Shown here in pieces: positions 41,915 through 50,866 of a stretch of DNA of 64,000 nucleotides. Position 1 is the stretch's first letter, and the number at the start of each line of letters is the position of its first letter. A program made the translations under genes and the position numbers. The DNA is from Bacillus altitudinis 41KF2b (lineage in GTDB: Bacteria; Bacillota; Bacilli; Bacillales; Bacillaceae): NCBI RefSeq assembly GCF_000691145.1, contig NZ_ASJC01000006.1, positions 62,001-126,000 on the forward strand, in the 5' to 3' direction. Under the pieces are notes generated by a model. That model searched no databases, was not told the DNA's origin, and was given only the letters and a program-made list of their open reading frames with translations.

Positions 41915-42517
41915 TTGGCGATTACATTAGAAAAAGGTCAACGTATTGATTTAACAAAAGGAAAAGCAGGACTAACCAATATTCTAGTTGGACTTGGCTG
42001 GGACCCTGTGTCACAAGGCGGCGGTTTTCTTGGAAAGCTGTTTGGCGGCGGAGGCGGCGCTGATATTGATTGTGACGCTTCAGTGCTGATGCTGAAAAAT
42101 GATAAGTTTGTTGAAAATAAAGATTTGATTTACTTTGGCAACTTGAAAAGCAAATGCGGCAGTGTTGAGCATACAGGTGACAACCTGACAGGTGAAGGAG
42201 ACGGAGATGATGAACAAGTCCTCGTCAACTTAAGCAAGGTGCCAGGCAATGTGAATAAATTGGTGTTCGTTGTGAACATTTATGATGCACTTAGAAGAAA
42301 CCAACACTTTGGTATGATTCAAAATGCTTACATCCGAATTGTTGACCGTTCAAACAATCAAGAATTAGTGAAATATAATTTGAAAGATGAATATGCAGGT
42401 AAAACATCATTAATCGTTGGAGAGCTTTATCGCCACGAGAATGAGTGGAAGTTTGCAGCTGTAGGAAATGGTACAAACGATGCGAAGCTTGCCGATATTA
42501 CGAGAAACTACATTTAA
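41915..42517 (+). CDS. yceC: TerD-family stress protein YceC
   Basis: A 200-residue TerD-fold protein. It opens with AITLEKGQRIDLTKGKAGLTN and contains the acidic Ca2+-binding segment [16 protein letters not shown] Gly-rich insertion (FLGKLFGGGGGAD) distinguishes it from YceD and YceE. TerD proteins are cytoplasmic, calcium-binding components of the Ter envelope/tellurite stress response. TTG 41915 follows GGAGG by 10 nt. First of the operon. Confidence 0.92.
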   Translation: MAITLEKGQRIDLTKGKAGLTNILVGLGWDPVSQGGGFLGKLFGGGGGADIDCDASVLMLKNDKFVENKDLIYFGNLKSKCGSVEHTGDNLTGEGDGDDEQVLVNLSKVPGNVNKLVFVVNIYDALRRNQHFGMIQNAYIRIVDRSNNQELVKYNLKDEYAGKTSLIVGELYRHENEWKFAAVGNGTNDAKLADITRNYI

Positions 42518-42538
42518 TTTAGAAGGGAGAGGTTCCTA

Positions 42539-43120
42539 GTGGGAATTTCTTTAGCGAAAGGTCAAAAAATTGATTTAACAAAAACGAATCCAGGTTTAAC
42601 AAAAGTAGTCGTAGGTCTTGGCTGGGATGTAAACAAGTATGATGGCGGACATGACTTTGATCTAGACGCAAGCGTATTCCTTTTAGATGCAGCAGGGAAA
42701 GCAAACTCTCCATCTGACTTTGTCTTCTACAATCAAACAACTGGCGGTGGCGGAAGTATCGTACATACAGGCGATAACCGTACAGGTGAAGGAGACGGAG
42801 ATGACGAGCAGGTCAATGTTGATCTTTCAACTGTACCAGCAAGTATTGAGAAAATCTCCTTCGTCATTACAATCCATGATGCAGAAGCACGCAGCCAAAA
42901 CTTTGGACAGGTGTCTAACGCTTACGTCCGTATTTTAAATGCGGCATCAAATGAAGAGCTCATTCGCTATGATTTGGCGGAAGACTTTTCAATTGAAACA
43001 GCGATTATTGTAGGTGAATTATACCGTCATGGCGGAGAGTGGAAATTCTCAGCTGTTGGATCAGGTTATCAAGGCGGACTTGCCCGCATTGCAACAGACT
43101 TCGGCTTAGATATCGGGTAA
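42539..43120 (+). CDS. yceD: TerD-family stress protein YceD
   Basis: A 193-residue TerD protein, same length as B. subtilis YceD. Conserved segments are [31 protein letters not shown] and the acidic [19 protein letters not shown]. It is a paralogue of the flanking yceC and yceE. GTG 42539 follows AGAAGGGAGAGG. Part of the general-stress yce operon; a 21-bp gap follows yceC. Confidence 0.93.
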   Translation: MGISLAKGQKIDLTKTNPGLTKVVVGLGWDVNKYDGGHDFDLDASVFLLDAAGKANSPSDFVFYNQTTGGGGSIVHTGDNRTGEGDGDDEQVNVDLSTVPASIEKISFVITIHDAEARSQNFGQVSNAYVRILNAASNEELIRYDLAEDFSIETAIIVGELYRHGGEWKFSAVGSGYQGGLARIATDFGLDIG

Positions 43121-43161
43121 CGCCCGTTTTCATATTTTCAGGAGATAGGAGAGATACGAAT

Positions 43162-43740
43162 ATGGCGATTCAGCTTTCAAAAGGACAACGTGTCGATTTA
43201 ACGAAAACCAATCCAGGGCTGACAAAAGTGATGATCGGACTTGGCTGGGATACGAATAAATATTCAGGCGGAGCCGAATTTGATTTGGACGCTTCGGCTT
43301 TCTTAGTAGATGCAAACAATCGTTGTCAACAAGATACAGACTTTGTGTTCTATAATAATCTGCAGCATCCAAGCGGCAGTGTCACTCATACCGGTGATAA
43401 CCGTACGGGTGAAGGAGATGGAGATGACGAGCAAATTCTCGTTGATTTCTCGAAAATTCCTGCTAACATTGATCGTATCGGAATTACAGTGACGATTCAT
43501 GATGCAGAGGCACGTAGCCAGAATTTTGGACAAGTCTCTAATGCATTTGTTCGTGTTGTAAATGAAGAGGGCGGGGAAGAATTGATTCGTTTTGATTTAG
43601 GGGAGGACTTCTCAATTGAAACAGCTGTCGTCGTATGCGAACTATACAGACACGGCAGCGATTGGAAGTTTAACGCAATCGGAAGCGGATTCTCTGGCGG
43701 ACTTGCTGCTCTTTGTCAAAATTATGGGTTAGAAGTGTAA
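43162..43740 (+). CDS. yceE: TerD-family stress protein YceE
   Basis: The third TerD paralogue, 192 residues: [32 protein letters not shown] and the acidic [19 protein letters not shown] motif. ATG 43162 has AGGAGA 9 nt upstream; the frame extends back into yceD without start signals. A stem CAGCAGG-cgaaag-CCTGCTG lies about 100 nt downstream, before yceF, without a T run; it may be a processing or mRNA-stability structure. Confidence 0.93.
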   Translation: MAIQLSKGQRVDLTKTNPGLTKVMIGLGWDTNKYSGGAEFDLDASAFLVDANNRCQQDTDFVFYNNLQHPSGSVTHTGDNRTGEGDGDDEQILVDFSKIPANIDRIGITVTIHDAEARSQNFGQVSNAFVRVVNEEGGEELIRFDLGEDFSIETAVVVCELYRHGSDWKFNAIGSGFSGGLAALCQNYGLEV

Positions 43741-43880
43741 AGAGAAGAAACAACTTCATTCAAGAGGCGCTGCCAATGACTCATATGAGGGTATTTTCCA
43801 AAGTGAGAAAGAAACAGCGATCAAGAATAACAGCAGGCGAAAGCCTGCTGATGCTTCTACACTTATAGGAGGAAAACCAG

Positions 43881-44660
43881 TTGGACATTTTGAAACATAT
43901 GTTGGACACGTATGCCTCGTTTTTTGATTGGCATATGTGGGCAGAGGTATTAACAGACCCTGTCTCTTGGGGGCTTATTGGGACCCTTGTCGTGCTTGAA
44001 GGTTTGTTGTCAGCGGATAACGCACTTGTATTAGCTGTTATGGTGAAACATTTACCTGAAAAGCAGCGTAAAAAGGCATTAACCTACGGATTAATTGGCG
44101 CTTATTTCTTCCGTTTTCTATTCATTGGCGTAGGGATGCTGCTTATTAAGTTTTGGTGGATTAAGGTTCTAGGCGCTGCATACTTAGCTTGGCTGGTCAT
44201 TAAGCACTTCTGGTTAGGTGACGGAGATGACGAAGCGAAGGAATTGAAAAAAGAAGGCTGGATGATTCGTGTATTTGGCGTCTTCTGGGCAACTGTTATT
44301 TCTGTAGAAATTATGGACCTTGCCTTCTCGGTAGATAGTATTCTTGCTGCATTCGCTGTATCTGAGGAAGTATGGATTCTTCTTTTAGGTGGAATGCTTG
44401 GAATTCTCATGATGCGTACAGTGGCACAATTATTCCTTGTGCTCATCGACCGTATACCAGAGCTTGAGAATACGGCATTTATTCTCATTGGAATTATTGC
44501 CATCAAAATGGGCTTAAGTGCTGCTCATATTGAAATCCCGCATCTCGCATTCTTTGCGATTATTATCCTAGCGTTTATCGGAACGTTTATTGTTCATAAA
44601 ATCAATAAGAAGAAGCATCAAGGTGTAACAAACGAAGCTGCGGCTTCAAAAGAAGAATAG
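43881..44660 (+). CDS. yceF: TerC-family membrane protein YceF
   Basis: A 259-residue integral membrane protein with about seven to eight helices. TerC hallmarks are LLSADNALVLAVMVKHLP and VSVEIMDLAFSVDSILAAFAVS, whose intramembrane acidic residues are linked to metal ion (Mn2+) export and to the Ter complex. TTG 43881 follows AGGAGG by 8 nt. A strong terminator follows at 44669-44707, splitting the operon from the inserted genes unless it is read through. Confidence 0.92.
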   Translation: MDILKHMLDTYASFFDWHMWAEVLTDPVSWGLIGTLVVLEGLLSADNALVLAVMVKHLPEKQRKKALTYGLIGAYFFRFLFIGVGMLLIKFWWIKVLGAAYLAWLVIKHFWLGDGDDEAKELKKEGWMIRVFGVFWATVISVEIMDLAFSVDSILAAFAVSEEVWILLLGGMLGILMMRTVAQLFLVLIDRIPELENTAFILIGIIAIKMGLSAAHIEIPHLAFFAIIILAFIGTFIVHKINKKKHQGVTNEAAASKEE

Positions 44661-44668
44661 GACGATCA

Positions 44669-44707
44669 AAAAGGAATGGAGTTGACTAGCGGCTCCATCC
44701 TTTTTTG
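44669..44707 (+). terminator. Terminator after yceF, inside the ter cluster
   Basis: AAAAAGGA-a-TGGAG / CTCCA-TCCTTTTTT. It separates yceCDEF from the downstream module. Confidence 0.85.
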
Positions 44708-44742
44708 AATCATCAAGTCATTACAACAGGAGGTGGCACTGC

Positions 44743-45936
44743 ATGCGATATTTTCGTTTTTTATCAGAGACGAGGCAGCACGATATTTTTTTTAAGCGGC
44801 CGGCGGCAGTTCATTCATTGACGCCAAGGCATGTACTTGCGCATGCATTAGGTGCTACTTTGTATATGCCTGCGACAAGACAGGATGTAGCAGACATGCT
44901 GCTTTCGCAGAAATATGAAGCGCTTTGCTCTGTTGTGTTTTGCTTGGAGGACGCCATTGGTGATCAGGAAGTGGACATGGCTGAACAGAATATAGTGGCA
45001 CAATTGACCTGCCTTTCTGAGACAATTCATCAATCTCCAGAAATGGCTGAGCATTTGCCGCTTTTATTTATTCGGGTTCGTTCGCCCAAACAGCTGCTCA
45101 AAATGGCAGATTTGCTCGGTTCCTCTCTTCATTTACTGACTGGTTTTGTGTTTCCAAAGTGCTCCGTTCACAATGCAAAGGAATATGTAGACAGTTTGAA
45201 ACGAGCTTCAGCACAAACTCAGAAAACACTATACGGAATGCCCATTTTAGAAACACCAGATTTATTAGAAAAAGAAACGAGATATCAGGTGTTGTCTGAG
45301 TTAAAGCAGATCATGCTGAATGATGAGGAATATATTTTGAATATTCGCATTGGGGCAACGGATCTGTGTGGATTGTACGGCATTCGCCGTGATCGCGAGA
45401 CCACCATTTATGAGATCAGAGTCATTTCTGAGTTGATTACAGATATCATCAATTATTTTGGTCGTTCATTTGTGATATCAGGTGCTGTATGGGAGCATTT
45501 TGGACCGGCACGAAAAGAACAAAATCCATTCATCCGTGCAATTTCTAAGAGCGGTGAACCTTCCTCATCTGAACTCGATCATATGCAAGGTCTGCTCAAA
45601 GAGACAAAGCTGGATGTGGTAAACGGTATTCATGGCAAGACAGTCATCCATCCAACACATCTCAAGCCAGTTCAAAGCATGTACGTTGTCACAAAGGAAG
45701 AGTACATGGATGCATTAAGTATTTTAGAGCATGCAGATGGTACAGTCGGCGTGATGAAGAGTACCTTCTCCAATAAAATGAACGAAACGAAGCCGCACTA
45801 TCGCTGGGCGGAAAACATTTTAATGAAGTCAGACATTTACGGGGTGTTTCATGAAAATAGAAGCTATATCGACATACTCACAGAAGCAGAAGCCACATAC
45901 GCTGAACATCTTGGAACATATGGAGGTGGAGCTTAA
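44743..45936 (+). CDS. HpcH/CitE-like C-C bond lyase of the ter-linked biosynthetic module
   Basis: A 397-residue TIM-barrel protein of the CitE/HpcH-like group. LGATLYMPATR resembles the CitE N-terminal LFVPA strand; CSVVFCLEDAIGD gives the metal-binding acidic residues; LLFIRVRSPKQL and LTGFVFPKCS follow. It should cleave or form a C-C bond, probably using an acyl or sugar-like substrate. It starts the four-gene block absent between yceF and yceG in B. subtilis 168 as I recall it. AGGAGG lies 9 nt before ATG 44743. The next gene overlaps it by 86 bp. Confidence 0.8.
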   Translation: MRYFRFLSETRQHDIFFKRPAAVHSLTPRHVLAHALGATLYMPATRQDVADMLLSQKYEALCSVVFCLEDAIGDQEVDMAEQNIVAQLTCLSETIHQSPEMAEHLPLLFIRVRSPKQLLKMADLLGSSLHLLTGFVFPKCSVHNAKEYVDSLKRASAQTQKTLYGMPILETPDLLEKETRYQVLSELKQIMLNDEEYILNIRIGATDLCGLYGIRRDRETTIYEIRVISELITDIINYFGRSFVISGAVWEHFGPARKEQNPFIRAISKSGEPSSSELDHMQGLLKETKLDVVNGIHGKTVIHPTHLKPVQSMYVVTKEEYMDALSILEHADGTVGVMKSTFSNKMNETKPHYRWAENILMKSDIYGVFHENRSYIDILTEAEATYAEHLGTYGGGA

Positions 45937-47251
45937 CCTCAAAGAGGGTACGCTTCAGCTTGAAAAAGAACATCTTTTTGACATGGCGGCACGGGTGAAC
46001 AAAAAGAGAGCCTTTTTATTTGTTAGCAAGGTGCTCGGGAAACATATGCCTGTTCACCCGTTGAAACCACTCCTCGTCTCAGGTCTTTTGGCAATGGCTT
46101 ATGCAAAAGAACAAACAGGCAAGACGCCCCCGCATCAAGACGATGTAGTAGAAGCACTAAAAACGAATGATCATGTTAAGTTAACTGAAGCCTATGCTGC
46201 GCTCAAAAAAGAGAAGCTTTCGGCGGTAAACGAGCCGATTGTGATCGGCTTTGCTGAAACGGCAACTGCGCTTGGTCATGGTGTGTATGACGTCATAGAA
46301 GGAGCATCTTACATTCATACGACACGTGAACAGCTGTTGGATCTTGATCCTTCACTCGTATTTGAAGAGGAACATTCTCATGCGACAGATCAGCTTTGCT
46401 ACGCAGACGACGCCTTACTTCGGACGGATCGCCCGATTGTGCTAGTAGATGATGAGGTCACGACAGGCCGGACAAATATGAATATCATTCGGGATCTGCA
46501 CGCAAAGCACCCTAGATCCTCTTATACGATTCTATCCATTTTAGATTGGAGAACAGAGGAGCACGAGGAAGCGATGCTTCAGCTTCAAGAGGAGCTAGGG
46601 GTAAATATCACATCATTATCTTTATTAAAAGGGCAGATGATGTTTCGGGGGACAACGCTGGATGAGCCTGCTTATTCGTATGAAATTGCTGCGCAAGAGA
46701 AAAGACCTGAACTCTCTTTTCATTCTCTTCAATCCTTCTTTAAGCAAGTGCCATATTCACTTTCCCATGCAGTCAATCCGGCGGGGCATTCGCCGTATAT
46801 CCATGAAACAGGTCGTTTCGGTTTAAGCGCAGTGGACACGGACGCCATTGATCAAGCAGCTACTGAGGCTGGGCTGAAGCTTCAGCGAGAACGAAAAGGA
46901 AAACAGACACTCTGCTTAGGAACAGGAGAATTGATGTATGTGCCGATGAGACTTGCAGCTCATATGGGCGAAGGTGTCCTTTTTCATTCGACGACAAGAA
47001 GTCCGATTCATCCGGTTGAAAAGGAAGGGTACGCTGTTCAAAACGGATTCGCATTTTTGAGTCCAGAGGATGCTCGCATTCAGCACTACGTGTACAATAT
47101 CCCTAAAGATCAGTACGATGATGTCTTTTTGTTTTTTGAGAAAAAGGTGTCTCAAGAAGCTTTGATGCCGCTGATCCACTTATTTGCCGAGCGGCATGTG
47201 AAGCATGTGCATATTGTGACTTTATCAGATGAGGTGAAGGTGAATGGCTAA
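45851..47251 (+). CDS. Phosphoribosyltransferase-TRSP domain protein of the ter module
   Basis: A 466-residue protein. The N-terminal orotate-PRTase-like domain (about 30-270) has FDMAARVNKKRAFLFVSKVLG and the PRPP-binding loop IVLVDDEVTTGRT (196-208). The C-terminal part (about 300-460) matches the position of the TRSP domain (GRFGLSAV, then LCLGTGELMYVPMRLA). It predicts transfer or cleavage at a ribose-phosphate and thus nucleoside-like metabolite synthesis. ATG 45851 is kept despite the 86-bp overlap because GGGGTG precedes it by 5 nt and the encoded N-terminus aligns with family starts; ATG 45920 is an alternative. Confidence 0.8.
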   Translation: MKIEAISTYSQKQKPHTLNILEHMEVELNLKEGTLQLEKEHLFDMAARVNKKRAFLFVSKVLGKHMPVHPLKPLLVSGLLAMAYAKEQTGKTPPHQDDVVEALKTNDHVKLTEAYAALKKEKLSAVNEPIVIGFAETATALGHGVYDVIEGASYIHTTREQLLDLDPSLVFEEEHSHATDQLCYADDALLRTDRPIVLVDDEVTTGRTNMNIIRDLHAKHPRSSYTILSILDWRTEEHEEAMLQLQEELGVNITSLSLLKGQMMFRGTTLDEPAYSYEIAAQEKRPELSFHSLQSFFKQVPYSLSHAVNPAGHSPYIHETGRFGLSAVDTDAIDQAATEAGLKLQRERKGKQTLCLGTGELMYVPMRLAAHMGEGVLFHSTTRSPIHPVEKEGYAVQNGFAFLSPEDARIQHYVYNIPKDQYDDVFLFFEKKVSQEALMPLIHLFAERHVKHVHIVTLSDEVKVNG

Positions 47252-48353
47252 CGTGTATACAAAGATGGGAAGCTATCCAGAGCAGGACGTAACCTTCTTA
47301 CTCAAGGATTTATCATCGATTGAGATGGAGAAAAGTACAGAAGAGCGGGAGCGCTCTATTCAAAGCGGTGCCCATTACTCAGAAATGCTGCCAATTGAAT
47401 ATAAGCCGACGGCATCTTATATGGACTTATTCTATCAATCTCTTGAAGAAAGTAAGCAAAAGGTAGCGGAAGCCGTAGCGATTGTCGCAGAACAAATTGT
47501 GAAAAAGCGAGGATTTCAAACCGTTCTGTGCAGCTTGGCACGGGCTGGGACACCAATCGGGGTGCTCATTAAACGGTATATCAGAAAGACATATGGTCTC
47601 GATTTGCCGCATTATAGCATCTCTATTATTCGTGATCGTGGAATAGATGAAAATGCGCTGCATTATATACTCAAAGAACATCCAGGTTTTGAGATTGCCT
47701 TTATTGACGGCTGGACCGGAAAGGGTGCTATTTCCAAAGAGCTTCAAAAAGCGGTGCTCGATTTTGAACAGAAATATGGAATTCGTCTTTCGAGTGAGCT
47801 AGCTGTGCTTGCTGATCCTGGTTATTGTACGAGTGTTTACGGAACGAGAGAGGATTTCCTCATTCCAAGTGCCTGCTTGAATTCAACGGTCTCTGGCCTA
47901 GTTAGTCGAACGGTGCTAAACAACCGCTGGATCCATGCCGATGATTTCCATGGGGCCAAGTATTATGAAGAGCTCATTGATGAGGATGTCTCTAATTTGT
48001 ATGTCAATACAATTGAAGAAGCGTTTTCTGAACTTGATGCAAATGTAAAAGAGAAAGCAGAGACCCTGCTCGCAAAAGGAACGCCTCCTGACTGGCGAGG
48101 GATGACCTCCATTGAAGCGATTGGTCAGGAGTTCCAAATTGACAATACACATTTGATTAAGCCGGGCGTCGGTGAGACGACCCGTGTGCTGCTCAGAAGA
48201 GTCCCTTGGAAAATACTCATTCAGCCTGGATCTCGGGAGAAGCTCAAGCACATTTTACTACTCGCAGAGGACAGAGGCGTGCCCGTCATTGAATATGCCA
48301 ACATGTCCTACACATGCTGCGGGCTCATCCGCCCGTTGGAGCAATCGTCATGA
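47244..48353 (+). CDS. StiP-family protein with C-terminal PELOTA-like domain
   Basis: A 369-residue protein of the family named cysteine protease StiP. The core has TVLCSLARAGTPIGVLIKRY, HYSISIIRDRGIDENAL and FIDGWTGKGAISKEL, then ADPGYCTSVYGTREDFLIPSACLNS-like segments. The C-terminal 100 residues (RVLLRRVPWKILIQPG, VIEYANMSYTCCGLIRPL) fit the PELOTA RNA-binding module. The conserved sugar-phosphate-type loops could also suit a PRTase-derived fold, so the protease label is tentative. It overlaps the previous gene by 8 bp and the next by 4 bp, a tightly coupled series. Confidence 0.8.
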   Translation: MANVYTKMGSYPEQDVTFLLKDLSSIEMEKSTEERERSIQSGAHYSEMLPIEYKPTASYMDLFYQSLEESKQKVAEAVAIVAEQIVKKRGFQTVLCSLARAGTPIGVLIKRYIRKTYGLDLPHYSISIIRDRGIDENALHYILKEHPGFEIAFIDGWTGKGAISKELQKAVLDFEQKYGIRLSSELAVLADPGYCTSVYGTREDFLIPSACLNSTVSGLVSRTVLNNRWIHADDFHGAKYYEELIDEDVSNLYVNTIEEAFSELDANVKEKAETLLAKGTPPDWRGMTSIEAIGQEFQIDNTHLIKPGVGETTRVLLRRVPWKILIQPGSREKLKHILLLAEDRGVPVIEYANMSYTCCGLIRPLEQSS

Positions 48354-49165
48354 AGAATATCGCATTTGCCAGTGATTTAGACCGGACACTGATATACTCA
48401 CATCGAATGCTGGAGCAGTATGCATACAAGGGAGCATACGAATTAATTGAGGTGCTGGACGACCGGCCGCTTTCCTACATGTCTATTGAAACGAAAGCAT
48501 CCTTGCAGGCAATTCATCAAGCAGGCTGGTTTATCCCAGTGACGACAAGAACGACAGCACAATTTGAACGAATCACTCTCTTTCAGCAAGAGATCAAACC
48601 AGAGTATGCCGTCACGACAAACGGCGGCTGTATCCTTCATCATGGTAAGCCGCTTGAGGAGTGGCAGGCGATTGTAGATGAGAGACTGCAAGAGTGTATG
48701 CCGGTGAGAGATATGCTGCGGGCGATCTCTGAACTTCCGGTTGCCGCTTGGGTGAAACGTACTCGAACAGCTGAGGGAAGATTTCTTTATTTAATTATGA
48801 AAGACGAGTTTCTTTCTCATATTCCGCTCGCTGAATTAAGACTGTGGGGTGAGGAGAGAGGCTGGCAAGTTTCCCTTCAAGGCCGAAAGCTGTATTTTAT
48901 TCCAAAGCCGCTCAATAAGTGGGCTGCTGTTGCTTTTCTAAAAGAAAGGCTACACCTTGAATATGTATATGGTGCGGGCGACTCCTTGTTAGATGCTGAT
49001 CTCATACTTCAAGCGGATAAAGGCTTTGCTCCGAGTCATGGGGAAGTCTTAGATGTTGATCTATCGCTTGAACCGACGACAGCCTCTGGCATGGCGGCGG
49101 CAGACGAAATCGCCGCTTCTGTCGCAAAGAAGATGAACACAGCAAAAAAGCCTTCGATTCGATAG
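48350..49165 (+). CDS. HAD-family phosphatase of the ter module
   Basis: A 271-residue haloacid dehalogenase-type hydrolase: catalytic D9-X-D11 in FASDLDRTLIYS, motif II Thr in PVTTRTTAQ, the cap domain in the middle (about 85-190), and motif IV in YGAGDSLLDADLI. It would dephosphorylate a sugar- or nucleoside-phosphate made by the module. ATG 48350 overlaps the StiP stop (ATGA), with TTGGAG 8 nt upstream; the frame upstream to 48314 is inside the StiP gene. Confidence 0.83.
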   Translation: MKNIAFASDLDRTLIYSHRMLEQYAYKGAYELIEVLDDRPLSYMSIETKASLQAIHQAGWFIPVTTRTTAQFERITLFQQEIKPEYAVTTNGGCILHHGKPLEEWQAIVDERLQECMPVRDMLRAISELPVAAWVKRTRTAEGRFLYLIMKDEFLSHIPLAELRLWGEERGWQVSLQGRKLYFIPKPLNKWAAVAFLKERLHLEYVYGAGDSLLDADLILQADKGFAPSHGEVLDVDLSLEPTTASGMAAADEIAASVAKKMNTAKKPSIR

Positions 49166-49235
49166 CAGAAGTAGAAGGCTGAATGATATGATAGTAGTAG
49201 CTTTCGAGAAAATATAGGAGAAAGGAAGGAGCGGC

Positions 49236-50852
49236 GTGAGTTATAAAGAAATCAATGTAACCCAGACACGGGCGAAACAGGAAGCTTGGAAAAACCTGCT
49301 GAAAAAGCCGCTCCCTGAACGAGACGGCTACGTCAAGGACGAGCACACCTTATCCTTGCCGCGTCTCGCCGCCCGTGTCCTTGGAACTCCGCATGATGCA
49401 ACCGATTATTTTATTTATTTACATGAATTATACGAAACTGACGGCATGCATATTTTAAGTGAAACCCTCAACCGGCATATTGAGCCGGAGCACTTTCAAG
49501 CGCTCCAGCGGATTCATATGATCAATCAGGAAGAAAAGGGATTGTCCGTGAATCGATTTGTGGCTTTCTTAGACGGTGAACAGCTCATTGTCCGTCATCC
49601 AAACCCAGTGATGAACCGGCATATCCGCCTTTCGCTAATCCAGGTGTTTGAACATTTCAAGCAGCTGCATGAAGGGGGATTCCAGCATCCTGATTTCCGC
49701 CGCGTGCTGCTAGATGTGGTGAAGTTTTCAAATAATCATCTAGGACCATGGCTGAAGGAAGGCAATTTGGAAGAAAAAATGCCAGCTGTCATTTGGTATG
49801 GAGAGGCGAATAAAAGTCAGCTTTATTTTCTTTACTATGTCATGCTGATTGGCTGTGATGTGGTGCTGTTTCATCCAGAAGGCAAGGATCAATTTCGTGA
49901 ATTAGATCCAGAAGAAAAGCTGACTTTTATTGATCAGTATCCAGGGACGTCAAAGCTTGAACCGTTCCCTACTGAAAAGCCTGAGAGGAAATCAACGGTG
50001 GCGTACCGTTCGACAAGAGAGCTTGAAGAGGTACTTCACACAGAAGATTCCATGCTGTATAAGCCATGGCAATTCAGAGATCATACCCCTCATTCTATTA
50101 CGCTAAAGACAACGTATGATGAGCTGTTTTTAATTGCGAAGGAACGGTCGTTTATCCGCCCGAATTTCAAAGCAGACCGTGACACCATACAGATTCCGAA
50201 TCTTTTTGCGAAGATGATGGGGGTGACGAGAGACAAGCGAGAATATTGGGACCGTATCCATACGCTAATGGAGGGGAAAGAAACGAAAACGATCCGTCAT
50301 TTCCCTTTCACACAAGAAGTGTCTTCGAATTATCAATTTCATTATCAGCATGCACTCTCTAAAGCAGGAGAGGTTGACCCTGATTTGTTAATGAAAAGCA
50401 ATGTGTGGCAGTTCTCGCATTTATATGAGGGCACGCAGCGTGCGATCGCAGAGGCCATTTCTCGCATTTGTCAGCATCCGAAGCTGTTAAAAGAAGGCCA
50501 TGAGACCGAATTAGATGTGCGTATTTATTTATTCAAGCAGCTTTTGCATATGAACCAAGATGTAATTGAACTCATTCAAACCTTTGATTATGCCCAGACT
50601 GTACCGAAAGTGATTTTATACCATACGGAATATAATGGTGAGCTGACTCGTTCTGATGCGGCTGCCCTGATTTTCCTAAATGAAATGGGTGTGGATCTCT
50701 TCGTCTATCATCCCGCCGGCTATCAGTGTATAGAGCGGTATATAGACGATCAATTATTTGATACACATTGGCTTGATGAAATGGTCATGAACCAAGAGTT
50801 TAAAGAGCCGTCCATTGTGAGAAAGTTATTTCAATCCATTAAAAACCGATAA
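49236..50852 (+). CDS. yceG: YceG, putative component of the ter-linked biosynthetic module
   Basis: A 538-residue cytosolic protein, the length I recall for B. subtilis YceG and matching the YceG_bac family described only as a putative component of a biosynthetic module. No known catalytic motif is obvious. The sequence has many His/Tyr-rich alpha-helical stretches and a repeated motif: VVLFHPEGKDQFRE near residue 210 and DLFVYHPAGYQCIE near residue 495 sit in two similar YHPxG contexts, hinting at an internal duplication. GTG 49236 follows AAGGAG. It is followed 14 bp later by yceH. Confidence 0.88.
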   Translation: MSYKEINVTQTRAKQEAWKNLLKKPLPERDGYVKDEHTLSLPRLAARVLGTPHDATDYFIYLHELYETDGMHILSETLNRHIEPEHFQALQRIHMINQEEKGLSVNRFVAFLDGEQLIVRHPNPVMNRHIRLSLIQVFEHFKQLHEGGFQHPDFRRVLLDVVKFSNNHLGPWLKEGNLEEKMPAVIWYGEANKSQLYFLYYVMLIGCDVVLFHPEGKDQFRELDPEEKLTFIDQYPGTSKLEPFPTEKPERKSTVAYRSTRELEEVLHTEDSMLYKPWQFRDHTPHSITLKTTYDELFLIAKERSFIRPNFKADRDTIQIPNLFAKMMGVTRDKREYWDRIHTLMEGKETKTIRHFPFTQEVSSNYQFHYQHALSKAGEVDPDLLMKSNVWQFSHLYEGTQRAIAEAISRICQHPKLLKEGHETELDVRIYLFKQLLHMNQDVIELIQTFDYAQTVPKVILYHTEYNGELTRSDAAALIFLNEMGVDLFVYHPAGYQCIERYIDDQLFDTHWLDEMVMNQEFKEPSIVRKLFQSIKNR

Positions 50853-50866
50853 GGAGATCAAAGCTT

